From positions 1 through 35,514 of the forward strand of contig CAIYCW010000037.1 of assembly GCA_903924855.1 (NCBI GenBank): a stretch of DNA of 35,514 nucleotides, read 5' to 3'. Each line of letters opens with the position of its first letter. Within the stretch, counting starts at the first letter, position 1. A model generated the notes under the pieces. The model had not been told where the DNA came from and searched no databases. It worked only from the letters and a program-made list of their open reading frames with translations. The position numbers were made by a program, and so were the translations under genes. This document shows positions 23,942 to 32,316 of the stretch, piece after piece. This DNA comes from an uncultured Rhodospirillales bacterium. GTDB lineage: Bacteria > Pseudomonadota > Alphaproteobacteria > Acetobacterales > Acetobacteraceae.

Positions 23942-23959
23942 GTGGCACAAGGGTGCCAC
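23942..23959. promoter_or_regulatory. Perfect inverted repeat in the divergent promoter region
   Basis: Seven-base arms GTGGCAC (23942-23948) and GTGCCAC (23953-23959) are separated by AAGG. The repeat lies between the divergent DUF6134 and SixA-like starts, immediately before the ATG at 23963. It could be an operator for a dimeric regulator of one or both genes. As RNA, it would form a hairpin at the SixA-like ribosome site, because AAGGG at 23949-23953 lies inside it. Confidence 0.45.
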
Positions 23960-23962
23960 ATC

Positions 23963-24577
23963 ATGGCAGGATATCGGCTCACCCTGTTGACAGGCCAGAT
24001 CATCGCCTTGCGCCAGTTGCTGTTGCTTCGCCACGCGAAGTCCTTGTGGGATGATCCCAAACTGTCCGATCACGCGCGCCCGCTGAACGGACGCGGACGC
24101 TCTTCGGCGCGGGCGATGCGATTGGCGATGCGCGAGCTGGGGCTTTCGCCCGATCTGGTGCTGGTGTCCTCGGCGCGGCGCACGCTGCAGACGCTGGAGG
24201 CGCTGGGGCCGTGGGATGATGTGCCGCTGATCGAGCCGATGGATGCGCTCTATCTGGCATCGGCGCGCGCGATGCTGGATGTGCTGCACGGTGTGACCGA
24301 GACGGTGCGTTCGGTGCTGCTGATCGGCCATAATCCCGGCATGCATGAGCTGGCGATGATCCTGGTGGGGGCGCATGCCTTCACCCAGTTGGCGCCGCAG
24401 CCGGGCTCCGGCGATCAGACCGCCGCCACCGACACGCTGCAGCGCCTGGCGGAGGGGTATCCCACCGGGGCGCTGGCCGAGTTCAGCGTGGCCGGTCCGT
24501 GGAGCGGGCTTGGCGAGGGGGGCGGGCGGCTGTTGCGGTTTCTGGCGCCGTCCGACCTGCCGGAGGTGGCCAGGTGA
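23963..24577 (+). CDS. sixA: SixA-like histidine phosphatase
   Basis: The 204-residue branch 1 histidine phosphatase has the catalytic LLLLRHAKSLW near residues 19-29, where the RHxKS histidine is the phosphorylated nucleophile. Further motifs are SSARRTLQT and the second catalytic histidine in LLIGHNPGMHEL. E. coli SixA removes phosphate from histidine-phosphotransfer proteins. The family also includes other phosphatases, so the substrate is open. ATG 23963 has AAGGG 9 nt upstream. Family members usually begin two residues before the LLLL stretch, so TTG 24008 is a real alternative. Its TGA overlaps the next GTG. Confidence 0.85.
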   Translation: MAGYRLTLLTGQIIALRQLLLLRHAKSLWDDPKLSDHARPLNGRGRSSARAMRLAMRELGLSPDLVLVSSARRTLQTLEALGPWDDVPLIEPMDALYLASARAMLDVLHGVTETVRSVLLIGHNPGMHELAMILVGAHAFTQLAPQPGSGDQTAATDTLQRLAEGYPTGALAEFSVAGPWSGLGEGGGRLLRFLAPSDLPEVAR

Positions 24578-26211
24578 GTGACGCGGCGCCACAGGCCGAG
24601 CCGGTTCTGGCGGAGGATGTGGCCTGCCTGCCGGCGCCAGCCTTGCGGTGCGCCGCGTTTGAGCTGGATCTCGACCCGGACCAGCTTGGGGCGCTGCTGC
24701 GCCAGCCGGAATTGCTGGTCCCGGGGACAAGACGGCGTGTTCATGCGGCGCGGCCGCTTCCTTTGTCGCTGATCTGGCACGACACGCCGCTGGGGGCGTT
24801 GGCCGAGGACGGCATCGCACTGGCACAGCGTGATCGCAGGCCCGCCTCGGCAGCGCCACGCCTGGCTGCGGACCCGCAGGCCTGGGTGCGCACCGCTTTG
24901 GTGGCACGGCCTGGCGCGATCTGTCCGCCGGGCGATGCGACCATTCTTCGCGAAAGCCTGACCGGCGAGGTGCTCGCGGCCGAGGCAGTGGCAGCCCTGC
25001 CCGTGCCGCTGCTGCCGGTTGCGGCGTTCGAGGGCAGCACACGGGTGCTGCGGGCGCAGGCGCCGAGGATTGAGATCGTGCAGGGTGATCTGCGGGCGCT
25101 GACCGCAAGCCGGCCGGTCTGTCGGGTACTGATCGAGGGCGAGGGGGCGGCCTCGCTTGTGGTTGCGTGGTCGGCGCTGCTGGTGGCGACCCCTGCCCTG
25201 CACAGCCTGGCCGCCGAGGCGCTGATGCTGTCCGGCCGGGCGGTGCCGAGCCGGCCCTTGGGCGCGCCGCAGCTGAACGCCGAGATGGATGTGAGCGAGG
25301 CCTATGCCGCAACCATCGCCCATCTGGCCGGCGTGATGGCGCATCATGCCGGGCTTGCCACCGGCCAGCACGGGCCGGAGCCGGTGCATCAGATGCGTGT
25401 GGCGCTGCGCCGCCTGCGCTCGGCGATCACGCTGTTCCGCCGGGCGGCGATGTGCCCTGAGATCGACGCCGCCTTGGTGCTGCTGAAGCAGCTGGGCGGG
25501 GTGCTGGGGCCCGCGCGGGATTGGGATGTGTTCACCACCGGGCTGGGCCGGCGCGTGGGGGCGGCGTTTGCGGATGAGAAGGCGGTGACGGAGCTGCTGG
25601 CCGCGGCGGAACGCAAGCGGCAGGCGAGCTATGCGGCGCTGGCCCAGCATCTGGACAGCTTTGCCTGGCGGGCGCTGCTGGCGAGCCTTGCGGGGCTGGC
25701 GCTGACCCGCCCATGGGAGACACAGGGGGAGGCGCCTGGGGAGACTCATGCGCCGGAGGATGCGGCGCGTGCCGCGCGGCAGCGCGAACTGCAGGCAACC
25801 CGGCTGCGGCCGTTTGCGGCCCATGCGCTGTCCCGCCGGTTGCGTGCCCTGCTGGCGCCCGGGGAGGATCTGTCCGGATTGCCGGTTGCGGCGCTGCACG
25901 ACATCCGGCTGTGCTGCAAGCGGCTGCGCTATGCGGCGGAGTTCTTTGCCCCCGCGTTTCCGGGGCGGGCCACGCGGCGTTTTCTGTCCCGGCTGTCTGA
26001 TCTGCAGGAGGATCTGGGGCAGTTGAACGATGGCGCGGTGGCGGCCGAGCTGATGGCGCAGCTGGACCGCAGCGGTGCGCGCGGGGCAGCCGAACGCCAG
26101 CTTGCCATTGGCATGGTGCGGGGGTTCGTGGCCGCCGGTTCGGTGTCCGCAAGGCGGCGGATTGAGCGGGATTGGCGACGTTTGCTGCGCCAAGAAGGTT
26201 TCTGGTTGTAA
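24574..26211 (+). CDS. CYTH-CHAD domain protein with degenerate CYTH part
   Basis: The 545-residue protein has an N-terminal part (about 25-220) in the position of a CYTH triphosphate-tunnel domain. The usual ExExK signature is replaced by FELDLD, and few tunnel lysines/arginines remain, so catalysis is doubtful. The C-terminal CHAD domain (about 240-545) is well kept: VHQMRVALRRLRSAI (271-285), ARDWDVF and LHDIRLCCKRLRYAAEFF, helical and rich in conserved histidine and arginine. CHAD domains bind inorganic polyphosphate. GTG 24574 overlaps the SixA-like stop by 4 bp, so the two are made together. Confidence 0.88.
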   Translation: MSDAAPQAEPVLAEDVACLPAPALRCAAFELDLDPDQLGALLRQPELLVPGTRRRVHAARPLPLSLIWHDTPLGALAEDGIALAQRDRRPASAAPRLAADPQAWVRTALVARPGAICPPGDATILRESLTGEVLAAEAVAALPVPLLPVAAFEGSTRVLRAQAPRIEIVQGDLRALTASRPVCRVLIEGEGAASLVVAWSALLVATPALHSLAAEALMLSGRAVPSRPLGAPQLNAEMDVSEAYAATIAHLAGVMAHHAGLATGQHGPEPVHQMRVALRRLRSAITLFRRAAMCPEIDAALVLLKQLGGVLGPARDWDVFTTGLGRRVGAAFADEKAVTELLAAAERKRQASYAALAQHLDSFAWRALLASLAGLALTRPWETQGEAPGETHAPEDAARAARQRELQATRLRPFAAHALSRRLRALLAPGEDLSGLPVAALHDIRLCCKRLRYAAEFFAPAFPGRATRRFLSRLSDLQEDLGQLNDGAVAAELMAQLDRSGARGAAERQLAIGMVRGFVAAGSVSARRRIERDWRRLLRQEGFWL

Positions 26212-26303
26212 ATGTAAAGAATCGACTCATTTCGTGAATTCCGCGTTGCGTCGCACCCTGCGTCGCGCTACCCGTTTGACCCGGTCCATCGCTGGAGAGC
26301 CCG

Positions 26304-26867
26304 GTGTCCATCCGCCCGCCCCGTCGTATCTTCCGTTCGCAGGCTCAAGGCGCACGCCGTGAACAGGCCTTCGGCACGACGGTGATCGCGGGCATTGCGG
26401 GCGCCATCATCGGCGGCCTGGTGGTGCTGTTCAGCGCGCCGAGCGATCTGTTTGGCCGTTCCCCTGCCCCGTATGGTCATGTGTTCGCCTCGGCTGCGAC
26501 GTTTGCGATCGTCGATGCGCAGACGCTGTGGCTGGACGGCACGCTGGTGCGTCTGGAGGGGGTGGATGCGCCGCCGCGCGGTCGGGCCTGCGAGCAGAGC
26601 AATGGTGCGCTGCATGATTGCGGGGCGGCCGCCGTTGCGGCCTTGTCCGCCCTGGTGCGGGACCGTGACGTGACCTGTGATCTGGCCGGGCGGGATGCCG
26701 AGGGCTTCACCCGCGGGCTGTGCCGGGCGGGCGACGTGCCGCTGAACCGGGGCCTGATTGCGGCCGGCTGGGCGCGGGCGACGTCTGACCTTGCGGGGTT
26801 TCAGGAGGATGAGCGGGCGGCCCGGGCGGCACATCGCGGACTTTGGGCGCATCCGACCGCACTTTGA
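26304..26867 (+). CDS. Membrane-anchored thermonuclease-like protein, catalytic residues altered
   Basis: The protein has 187 residues. An N-terminal basic stretch is followed by a membrane anchor (about 25-44, TTVIAGIAGAIIGGLVVLF), then an SNase-like OB domain. Compared with staphylococcal nuclease, the first motif DGDT reads D71-A-Q73-T, the RLxxVDAPE motif reads R83...D88-A-P-P91, and R87 corresponds to R137. Two of the usual acidic residues (D21 and the catalytic E43) are thus replaced by Q and P. Paired cysteines C96/C106 and C125/C140 are typical of the exported bacterial subgroup. GTG 26304 has GGAGAG 4 nt upstream. Nuclease activity is uncertain; nucleic acid binding is possible. Confidence 0.82.
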   Translation: MSIRPPRRIFRSQAQGARREQAFGTTVIAGIAGAIIGGLVVLFSAPSDLFGRSPAPYGHVFASAATFAIVDAQTLWLDGTLVRLEGVDAPPRGRACEQSNGALHDCGAAAVAALSALVRDRDVTCDLAGRDAEGFTRGLCRAGDVPLNRGLIAAGWARATSDLAGFQEDERAARAAHRGLWAHPTAL

Positions 26868-26899
26868 TCACCACGCGTCTGATGCTGCAATTGCGAAGG

Positions 26900-26928
26900 T
26901 TGCCATCGAAAGACACAGGCCGTAATTT
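26900..26928 (+). promoter_or_regulatory. Sigma-70-type promoter of citrate synthase
   Basis: TTGCCA at 26900-26905 (five of six consensus bases) and TAATTT at 26923-26928 are separated by exactly 17 bp. Transcription would start near 26935, leaving a leader of about 65 nt before ATG 27001. GAGGA at 26988-26992 is the ribosome site, 8 nt from the start codon. Confidence 0.6.
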
Positions 26929-27000
26929 TCTGTGAGCACGCCAGTCTGGTGGCTGCAGACCATCGCCGGCGCAGACTGCCGGCCAACGAGGAACATTCGC

Positions 27001-28311
27001 ATGACCGAGCAGGCAGCGACGGGCACCGTGACCATCACTTTGGATGGCACCAACAAGTCGACCACCATCAAGCTGATCGACGGTACGATCGGCCCGAGCG
27101 TTGCTGATATCCGCAAGCTTTACAGCGATCTGGGGATTTTCACCTATGATCCGGGCTATGGCGGCACGGCGGCCTGCGACAGCAAGATCACCTATATCGA
27201 TGGCGATGAGGGCATTCTGCTGCATCGCGGCTATCCGATCGAGCAGCTGGCCGAGCAGTCCACCTTCCTCGAGGTGGCGCATCTGCTGCTGAACGGCGAG
27301 CTGCCGAATGCGGCGGAGAAGAAGGAATTCGAGGACGGCGTGATGCGCCACACCATGGTGCACGAGCAGATCCGCTCGATGTATCAGGGCTTCCGCCGCG
27401 ACGCGCACCCGATGGCGGTGATGTGCGGTGTGGTTGGCGCACTTTCGGCCTTCTACCATGACAGCCTTGACATCACGAACCCGGATCACCGCCGCATCAG
27501 CGCCTTCCGCCTGATCGCCAAGGTGCCGACGATTGCGGCCTGGGCCTATAAATACTCGATCGGCCAGCCCTTCATGTATCCGCGCAACGACCTCGGCTAT
27601 GCGGAGAACTTCCTGTATATGATGAACGCGGTGCCGGCCGAGCCGTACCACGTGAACCCGATCCTGGCGCGCGCCATGGACCGCATCATGATCCTGCACG
27701 CGGATCATGAGCAGAACGCGTCGACCTCCACGGTGCGTCTGTCAGGCTCGACGGGGGCCAACCCGTTTGCCTGTATCGCCGCCGGCATCGCCTCGCTCTG
27801 GGGTCCGGCGCATGGCGGTGCCAACGAGGCGGTGCTGAAGATGCTGGCCGAGATCGGCACGGTGGAGAATGTGAAGCCGTTCCTGGACCAGGTGAAGGAC
27901 AAGAACAGCCATTCGCGCCTGATGGGCTTCGGCCATCGCGTCTACAAGAACTTCGATCCGCGGGCGAAGATCATGGCGGCGACCTGCCATGAGGTGCTGG
28001 GCGAGCTGGGCATCAAGAACGACCCGATGCTGGACCTGGCGATCGAGCTGGAGCGGATCGCGCTGTCGGACGACTACTTCATCGCCCGCAAGCTGTATCC
28101 GAACGTGGATTTTTATTCGGGCATCATCCTCAAGGCGATGGGCATTCCCACCAGCATGTTCACCGTGCTGTTCGCGGTGGCCCGCACCGTTGGCTGGATC
28201 AGCCAGTGGAAGGAGATGATCGAGGATCCGTCGCAGCGCATCGGCCGGCCGCGTCAGGTCTATACCGGCGCACCGCAGCGCGACTTCGTGCCGCTCGACA
28301 AGCGCGGCTGA
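27001..28311 (+). CDS. gltA: Citrate synthase (type II, hexameric class)
   Basis: The 436-residue enzyme condenses acetyl-CoA and oxaloacetate at the entry of the TCA cycle. An N-terminal beta domain (1-60) is followed by the large helical core. Active-site segments are HADHEQNAS (233-241), WGPAHGGAN with catalytic H271, [14 protein letters not shown] with H312, and YPNVDFYSG with the catalytic aspartate. The length is that of Gram-negative NADH-sensitive enzymes. ATG 27001 has GAGGA 8 nt upstream; an in-frame reading from 26932 has no such site. In acetic acid bacteria the gene is also called aarA and supports acetate tolerance; whether that applies here depends on the organism. It is monocistronic. 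Confidence 0.97.
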   Translation: MTEQAATGTVTITLDGTNKSTTIKLIDGTIGPSVADIRKLYSDLGIFTYDPGYGGTAACDSKITYIDGDEGILLHRGYPIEQLAEQSTFLEVAHLLLNGELPNAAEKKEFEDGVMRHTMVHEQIRSMYQGFRRDAHPMAVMCGVVGALSAFYHDSLDITNPDHRRISAFRLIAKVPTIAAWAYKYSIGQPFMYPRNDLGYAENFLYMMNAVPAEPYHVNPILARAMDRIMILHADHEQNASTSTVRLSGSTGANPFACIAAGIASLWGPAHGGANEAVLKMLAEIGTVENVKPFLDQVKDKNSHSRLMGFGHRVYKNFDPRAKIMAATCHEVLGELGIKNDPMLDLAIELERIALSDDYFIARKLYPNVDFYSGIILKAMGIPTSMFTVLFAVARTVGWISQWKEMIEDPSQRIGRPRQVYTGAPQRDFVPLDKRG

Positions 28312-28343
28312 TCCTTCAGCTCTGGCTGAATTGACGTCAAATG

Positions 28344-28374
28344 CCCGGCGGGGGTCATCTCCGCCGGGTTTTTT
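28344..28374 (+). terminator. Rho-independent terminator of citrate synthase
   Basis: An 8-bp stem of only G and C (CCCGGCGG 28344-28351 with CCGCCGGG 28361-28368) has a 9-nt loop and six T at 28369-28374. It stands 32 nt after the gltA stop. Confidence 0.93.
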
Positions 28375-28739
28375 GTGACTTTCACGCAGATCACAAGGAT
28401 GTTCATGCCGGCGTGGCGCGTTTTGCGAAAGCCGGCCGGATATGGGGAAAACCAGCGTCAAACCGATGATTTGCTTTGCGAATCTCGATGTGCAAGCTGT
28501 TGATTAACCGGCGGATTGCAGGTGGCGGGGAAGAGGCGGTGAAAGCCGCGTCATTTGGCTGTTGATGCTGCCATCACGAATAATGCAATTTTGTAGTACT
28601 GATGGATTACCATGAGATGGTGGTCTACTTCACATGTATTGCGTCAAACCGAAATAACAGCCTTTTTCTCCAATGATTTCTGCGTCTAGCATTGTGGACA
28701 TCCGCATCACGCGGATCATCACAGACAGGAGACACGGAG
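28375..28739. other. Long AT-richer intergenic region before the unrecognised gene
   Basis: About 365 nt carry no gene I can support on either strand. The base composition from about 28560 to 28690 is clearly more AT-rich than the coding sequence. A short hairpin (ATCCGC 28700-28705 with GCGGAT 28711-28716, loop ATCAC) stands just before the ribosome site AGGAG 28727-28731 of the next gene. I could not find a -35/-10 pair with good spacing. The region most likely contains the promoter and leader of the gene at 28740. Confidence 0.5.
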
Positions 28740-29372
28740 ATGATGGGCACTCCATCCCTAGACCGCATGGTTCAGCTGCGCCTGAGCGAATGGCCGCAGC
28801 GGCCGCCTGGGATCGGCACACCGGAGGGGGCGAAGGATGGCTGGCTGCGCGGACGGCCGAACGTGGCCGGCGGGTCGCATTTCCCGTTTCTGAAGATGCC
28901 GGGCAGCGACCGCATGCGCACCCTGCCGGATGGGCTGTGGCTGAATTTCGGCGGCACGGTGGTGGAGCCGTTCGTCGATATCTTTGCCATCGAGGCGTGC
29001 GGGTCGCTGGCCAATCTGCTCGACAAGCGCTCGCGCTTCGCGCCGAGCACGCATTCGATGCTGGCGGTCTGCCCGGTGCCGTGGCTGATGAGCCCGATGA
29101 TCCCGGGCGACACGCGGCCGCGCTGGACGCTGATCCGGGTGATCAAGGAGGAGCCGGTGCGCAGCCTGGTGCTGCCGGTGCGTGACATCAAGGTGATGTA
29201 TGGGTTGAAGACGCGGCATTATCAGGGATTCACGCAGAGCCAGATCCCGCACGCGCATGAGTATTTCGTGCCGATGGACGCGCTGACGGCCAAGGATGGG
29301 CATGAGAGCCCGGCGATCCGCGCGCTGGTGGCGCGCTGTTCGGCGACGGCGAATTTTCTGGGGGCGGCCTGA
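28740..29372 (+). CDS. Hypothetical protein, 210 residues, family not recognised
   Basis: I do not recognise this protein. The start is well supported: AGGAG lies 8 nt before ATG 28740 (a second ATG follows directly). The reading frame has the codon bias of the surrounding genes. There is no signal peptide or membrane segment. Visible features are the glycine-rich FGGTVVEPFVDIFAIEACGS in the middle, a proline-rich CPVPWLMSPMIPGDTRPRW, a basic VLPVRDIKVMYGLKTRHY and a C-terminal HAHEYFVP. The composition suggests a folded soluble cytoplasmic protein. It stands alone behind a long leader and is convergent with the phosphodiesterase gene. Confidence 0.72.
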   Translation: MMGTPSLDRMVQLRLSEWPQRPPGIGTPEGAKDGWLRGRPNVAGGSHFPFLKMPGSDRMRTLPDGLWLNFGGTVVEPFVDIFAIEACGSLANLLDKRSRFAPSTHSMLAVCPVPWLMSPMIPGDTRPRWTLIRVIKEEPVRSLVLPVRDIKVMYGLKTRHYQGFTQSQIPHAHEYFVPMDALTAKDGHESPAIRALVARCSATANFLGAA

Positions 29373-29418
29373 CCCGATCTGCCGCTGCGGCCGGCAATAC
29401 GGGGCGGTGGGCCACCCC

Positions 29419-29448
29419 GCATTGGCAGCTTGCGCATTGGCAGCTTGC
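29419..29448 (+). repeat. Perfect 15-bp tandem duplication
   Basis: The unit GCATTGGCAGCTTGC occurs at 29419-29433 and again directly at 29434-29448 without a mismatch. It lies in the 82-nt gap between two convergent genes, just after a small GC-rich hairpin sequence (GGTGGGCCACC around 29406-29416). It looks like a replication-slippage duplication and may vary in copy number between strains. Confidence 0.85.
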
Positions 29449-29454
29449 GGGCGA

Positions 29455-30291
29455 TCAGACGGCGGGCGGCAAGGGCAGACCGAGCCTGTGCATCACGCCG
29501 CGCGCAAGATCGGGCCGGTCGGTGCACAGACCATCCACGCCCCACAGGATCAGGCGTTCCATCACGTCCGGTGCGTTCACGGTCCAGGGCACCACGCGCA
29601 TGCCGCCCTGCTGCGCCGCGGTCACGGCCTCGGGGGTGAGATCCTGCCAGTCCGGCGCCCAGGTGCCGCGACCATGGCTGGCCGCAAGGGCGGCATCCGG
29701 GCTGGTCTGGCCGGAGGTGAGCCAGGCGAGCTTGATGTCTGGGAATTCGGATTGCATCACGGCGAGGCCACCCCAGTCGAAGGAGCGGACCACGAGACGG
29801 GCGCGGGCGGAGGCTGCGTCCACCACCGCCATCACGGCGCGGGCCATTGTGTCTGGCGGCACCGTGTCCGTGGGGCGCTTGGGATCGGTCTTCAGCTCGA
29901 CATCGAGGATCGTGCCGGTCAGGGCTTCGAAGAGGGAGGCAAGCGTTGGGATGCGCACGCCATCGGCCGGGGTCTGGGCGGGGTAGAGGGCGGCGAGCCT
30001 GCTGCCCGGGCGCAGCCTGCCGACATCGTAGGTGAGCAGGGTTGCGTGATCCTGGGAGACCAGCAGCACGTGTTCCCCGGTTTCGGACAGAAAGCGTCCT
30101 TCGGCGGTGCGGGCGATATCGGGGTGCAACGCCAGATCGTGGTGCACGACCACCACGCCATCCGATGTCACGCCGACATCGAGCTCGATGCTGGAGACGC
30201 CGATTGCCGCGGTGGCCAGAAAGCCTTCCAGCGTGTTCTCCGGAAACAGGCCGCGCGCGCCGCGATGGCCCTGGAGTTCGAATTCACGCAT
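29455..30291 (-). CDS. ugpQ: Glycerophosphodiester phosphodiesterase
   Basis: The 278-residue TIM-barrel enzyme hydrolyses glycerophosphodiesters to glycerol-3-phosphate and an alcohol. The N-terminal active site is LQGHRGARGLFPENT (H9, R10, E19, N20). It is followed by the metal-binding pair in IELDVGVTSDG (E37, D39) and VVVHHD (H50/H51), then LDVELKTD, VVRSFDW and the closing WTVNAPDVM plus GVDGLCTDRPD. There is no signal peptide, so it is cytoplasmic like E. coli UgpQ. ATG 30291 gives the normal N-terminus. Longer readings only add non-homologous sequence. It is divergent from the racemase gene with 97 nt between starts. Confidence 0.92.
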   Translation of the reverse strand: MREFELQGHRGARGLFPENTLEGFLATAAIGVSSIELDVGVTSDGVVVVHHDLALHPDIARTAEGRFLSETGEHVLLVSQDHATLLTYDVGRLRPGSRLAALYPAQTPADGVRIPTLASLFEALTGTILDVELKTDPKRPTDTVPPDTMARAVMAVVDAASARARLVVRSFDWGGLAVMQSEFPDIKLAWLTSGQTSPDAALAASHGRGTWAPDWQDLTPEAVTAAQQGGMRVVPWTVNAPDVMERLILWGVDGLCTDRPDLARGVMHRLGLPLPPAV

Positions 30292-30388
30292 CGCTGTTGC
30301 TCCAAGCTGTGCGCCCCACAGATGGCGCGTGTCTGCCCTTCCCCTCCCGCTTCTTGGCGCGGCCGTCAATCCGCGCCAATTTCGCGCC

Positions 30389-31099
30389 ATGATGACACGA
30401 CTCCTTGGCGTGCTCGGCGGCATGGGCCCGCTGGCCAGCGCGCATTTCATGACCCGCCTGACCCTGCTGACCGAGGCCAGCCAGGACCAGGACCATGTGC
30501 CGGCCATATTGTGGTCGGACCCGCGCATTCCGGACCGCAGTGCGGCGTTGCGCGGCGATGGGCCGGACCCGCTGCCGGCACTGATGCGCGGCGTGGACGG
30601 GCTGCGCCAGGCCGGGTGCGGGGCGATCGTGATGCCGTGCAACACCGCCCATGCCTGGCATCAGGCGATGGCGGAGCGGGCCGGCGTGCCGTTCCTGCAC
30701 ATCGCCGATGCCACGGCCGATGCGCTGCGGAAGGTGGCGCCGCCACCTTGCGTGGTGGGCGTGATGGGCACGGCGGCAACCCTTGCGATGCGGCTGTATC
30801 AGGACCGGCTATCCGCCCAGGGTTGGGAGGTGATCACGCCGGATGAAGCCGAGATGGCGCGGCTGGTGACGCCGGCCATCGCATCAGTGAAGGCCAACCG
30901 GGTGGCGGAGGCCTTCGCCCCGCTGGCCGAGGCGGCCAATCTGCTGGGCCAGCGCGGGGCACGGGCCGTGGTGCTGGGCTGCACCGAGATTCCGCTTGGC
31001 ATCCAGGCCGGGCCGCAGGACCAGCTGCATGTGCCGTTGGTCGACACGATCGACGCCCTGGCCTGTGCGGCACGGGACTGGGCGCGGCAGGCCGGCTGA
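30389..31099 (+). CDS. Aspartate/glutamate racemase family protein
   Basis: The protein has 236 residues. The N-terminus LLGVLGGMGPLAS is the family signature. The two catalytic cysteines are in IVMPCNTAHAW (C84) and VVLGCTEIPL (C198), which together remove and return the alpha proton from opposite faces. The annotation aspartate racemase or YgeA-like amino acid racemase fits. The exact substrate cannot be read from sequence. A pair of in-frame ATGs (30389, 30392) begins the protein and no strong ribosome site is visible. Confidence 0.9.
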   Translation: MMTRLLGVLGGMGPLASAHFMTRLTLLTEASQDQDHVPAILWSDPRIPDRSAALRGDGPDPLPALMRGVDGLRQAGCGAIVMPCNTAHAWHQAMAERAGVPFLHIADATADALRKVAPPPCVVGVMGTAATLAMRLYQDRLSAQGWEVITPDEAEMARLVTPAIASVKANRVAEAFAPLAEAANLLGQRGARAVVLGCTEIPLGIQAGPQDQLHVPLVDTIDALACAARDWARQAG

Positions 31100-31371
31100 C
31101 ATTTCACGGGCTTGGCGGCCGCCATGTTTTTGATTCGGTTTCGGCAATTGCGATTGAACCTATGTTGCGTTCCTCCCTAAACTGTTTCAGGGGATGCGCT
31201 GCGCGCTGATTGCGGAGAGTTGTCTCAATTTCGTGATTGCGTGCGATTTGGCGCCAATTTTCCGGGGGCGTGACGCCGCATCGGCGGCCACTCACGGCAT
31301 ATCTGGGGTGATTCTGATCCACCGCCTTCAGCCGGCTGGAGTCTGATCATCGACTGACGGGGGTAATTGCC

Positions 31372-32253
31372 GTGATGCGCTTCACCGAAATCGGCCAGCA
31401 GCTGCGGGCCTATCGCCTGGAATCGGGCCTGCGCGCGGAAGAGATCGCCTCGCGGCTGGGCGTGTCGCGCGCGGCCTTGTATCGCTACGAAAAGGGCGAG
31501 GTGATCAAGCTCGACACGATCAACCGCCTGGCCGAGCTGCTCAAGATCTCGCCGCTGTCGCTGCTGGGGATCGGCGTTGAGTATTACAGCCGGCCGATCG
31601 GCTATTTCGAGCGCATCCGCCAGATCGAGGAAGCGGCCGAGCAGATCCTGCAGGTCAATGACCCGGTCAGCTATCTCACCACCACCTCCGCCTATGATGA
31701 GGGCCTGTCCGAGGCGTTCGCGGCGGCAGCGGCACTGCCCGGGATTGACGCCGCGACGCTGAGCCGCAGCAACGAGCAGGTGCTGGGTGTGCTGGGCGAG
31801 CGCAAGCGGGCCTACCAGCAGCGCAAGCCGAACATCATCGCCATGCTGTCGGTGGCGCGGCTGCGCAATTTTCTGGGGGCGGGGCTTGCGGGCGGCATTG
31901 CGATGGATCCGGCGATGCGCCGGCGTGCACGGGTGCTGGCGGCGGCCGAGCTGTCCCGCGTGGCGGAGCTGATGGAGGCCGAGCCGATGGGGCTGCAATT
32001 CGGCCTGCTGGCGGACACCGAGCCCACCGGTGCCTTCAAGATCCTGCGCACGCGCGATCGCGCCTGGCTTGCCATCAACCCGTTCCGCCCGGACACGCCG
32101 CCTGCCACCGCGACCGGTGTTGCGATGATCACCGGGGCCGAGGAGGCGATCTCCGCCCATCAGCGTGTGGCGGAGGCGCTGTGGCGCTCCAGCCTGAAAG
32201 GGGCCGCCGCCGCCGCCCGGCTGCGCGAGCTGCTGGCCGAATTCGCCACCTGA
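31372..32253 (+). CDS. XRE-family transcriptional regulator with large C-terminal domain
   Basis: The 293-residue protein has a clear helix-turn-helix of the XRE/Cro type at about 5-62: IGQQLRAYRLESGLRAEEIASRLGVSRAALYRYEKGE then LDTINRLAELLKISPLSLLG. The remaining 230 residues are helical, with RPIGYFERIRQIEEAAEQIL and a late KILRTRDRAWLAINPFRPD segment. They may bind a ligand or mediate oligomers; I do not recognise this part. GTG 31372 with GGGGG 8 nt upstream and ATG 31375 are both possible starts. The 272-nt gap upstream holds no gene and no clear promoter. The target genes are unknown. Confidence 0.87.
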   Translation: MMRFTEIGQQLRAYRLESGLRAEEIASRLGVSRAALYRYEKGEVIKLDTINRLAELLKISPLSLLGIGVEYYSRPIGYFERIRQIEEAAEQILQVNDPVSYLTTTSAYDEGLSEAFAAAAALPGIDAATLSRSNEQVLGVLGERKRAYQQRKPNIIAMLSVARLRNFLGAGLAGGIAMDPAMRRRARVLAAAELSRVAELMEAEPMGLQFGLLADTEPTGAFKILRTRDRAWLAINPFRPDTPPATATGVAMITGAEEAISAHQRVAEALWRSSLKGAAAAARLRELLAEFAT

Positions 32254-32316
32254 GACCTGCGTGGGCGGCTTATTCTGTGGGTTGATTCTGGGGGCAACCG
32301 CGCCGATGCTCGGCCC

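Noticed and set aside
23942-23959. Possible sigma-54 promoter (TGGCAC ... GCC)
   Set aside because: The distance between the GG and GC elements is one base wrong on both strands, and the sequence is better explained as an inverted repeat.
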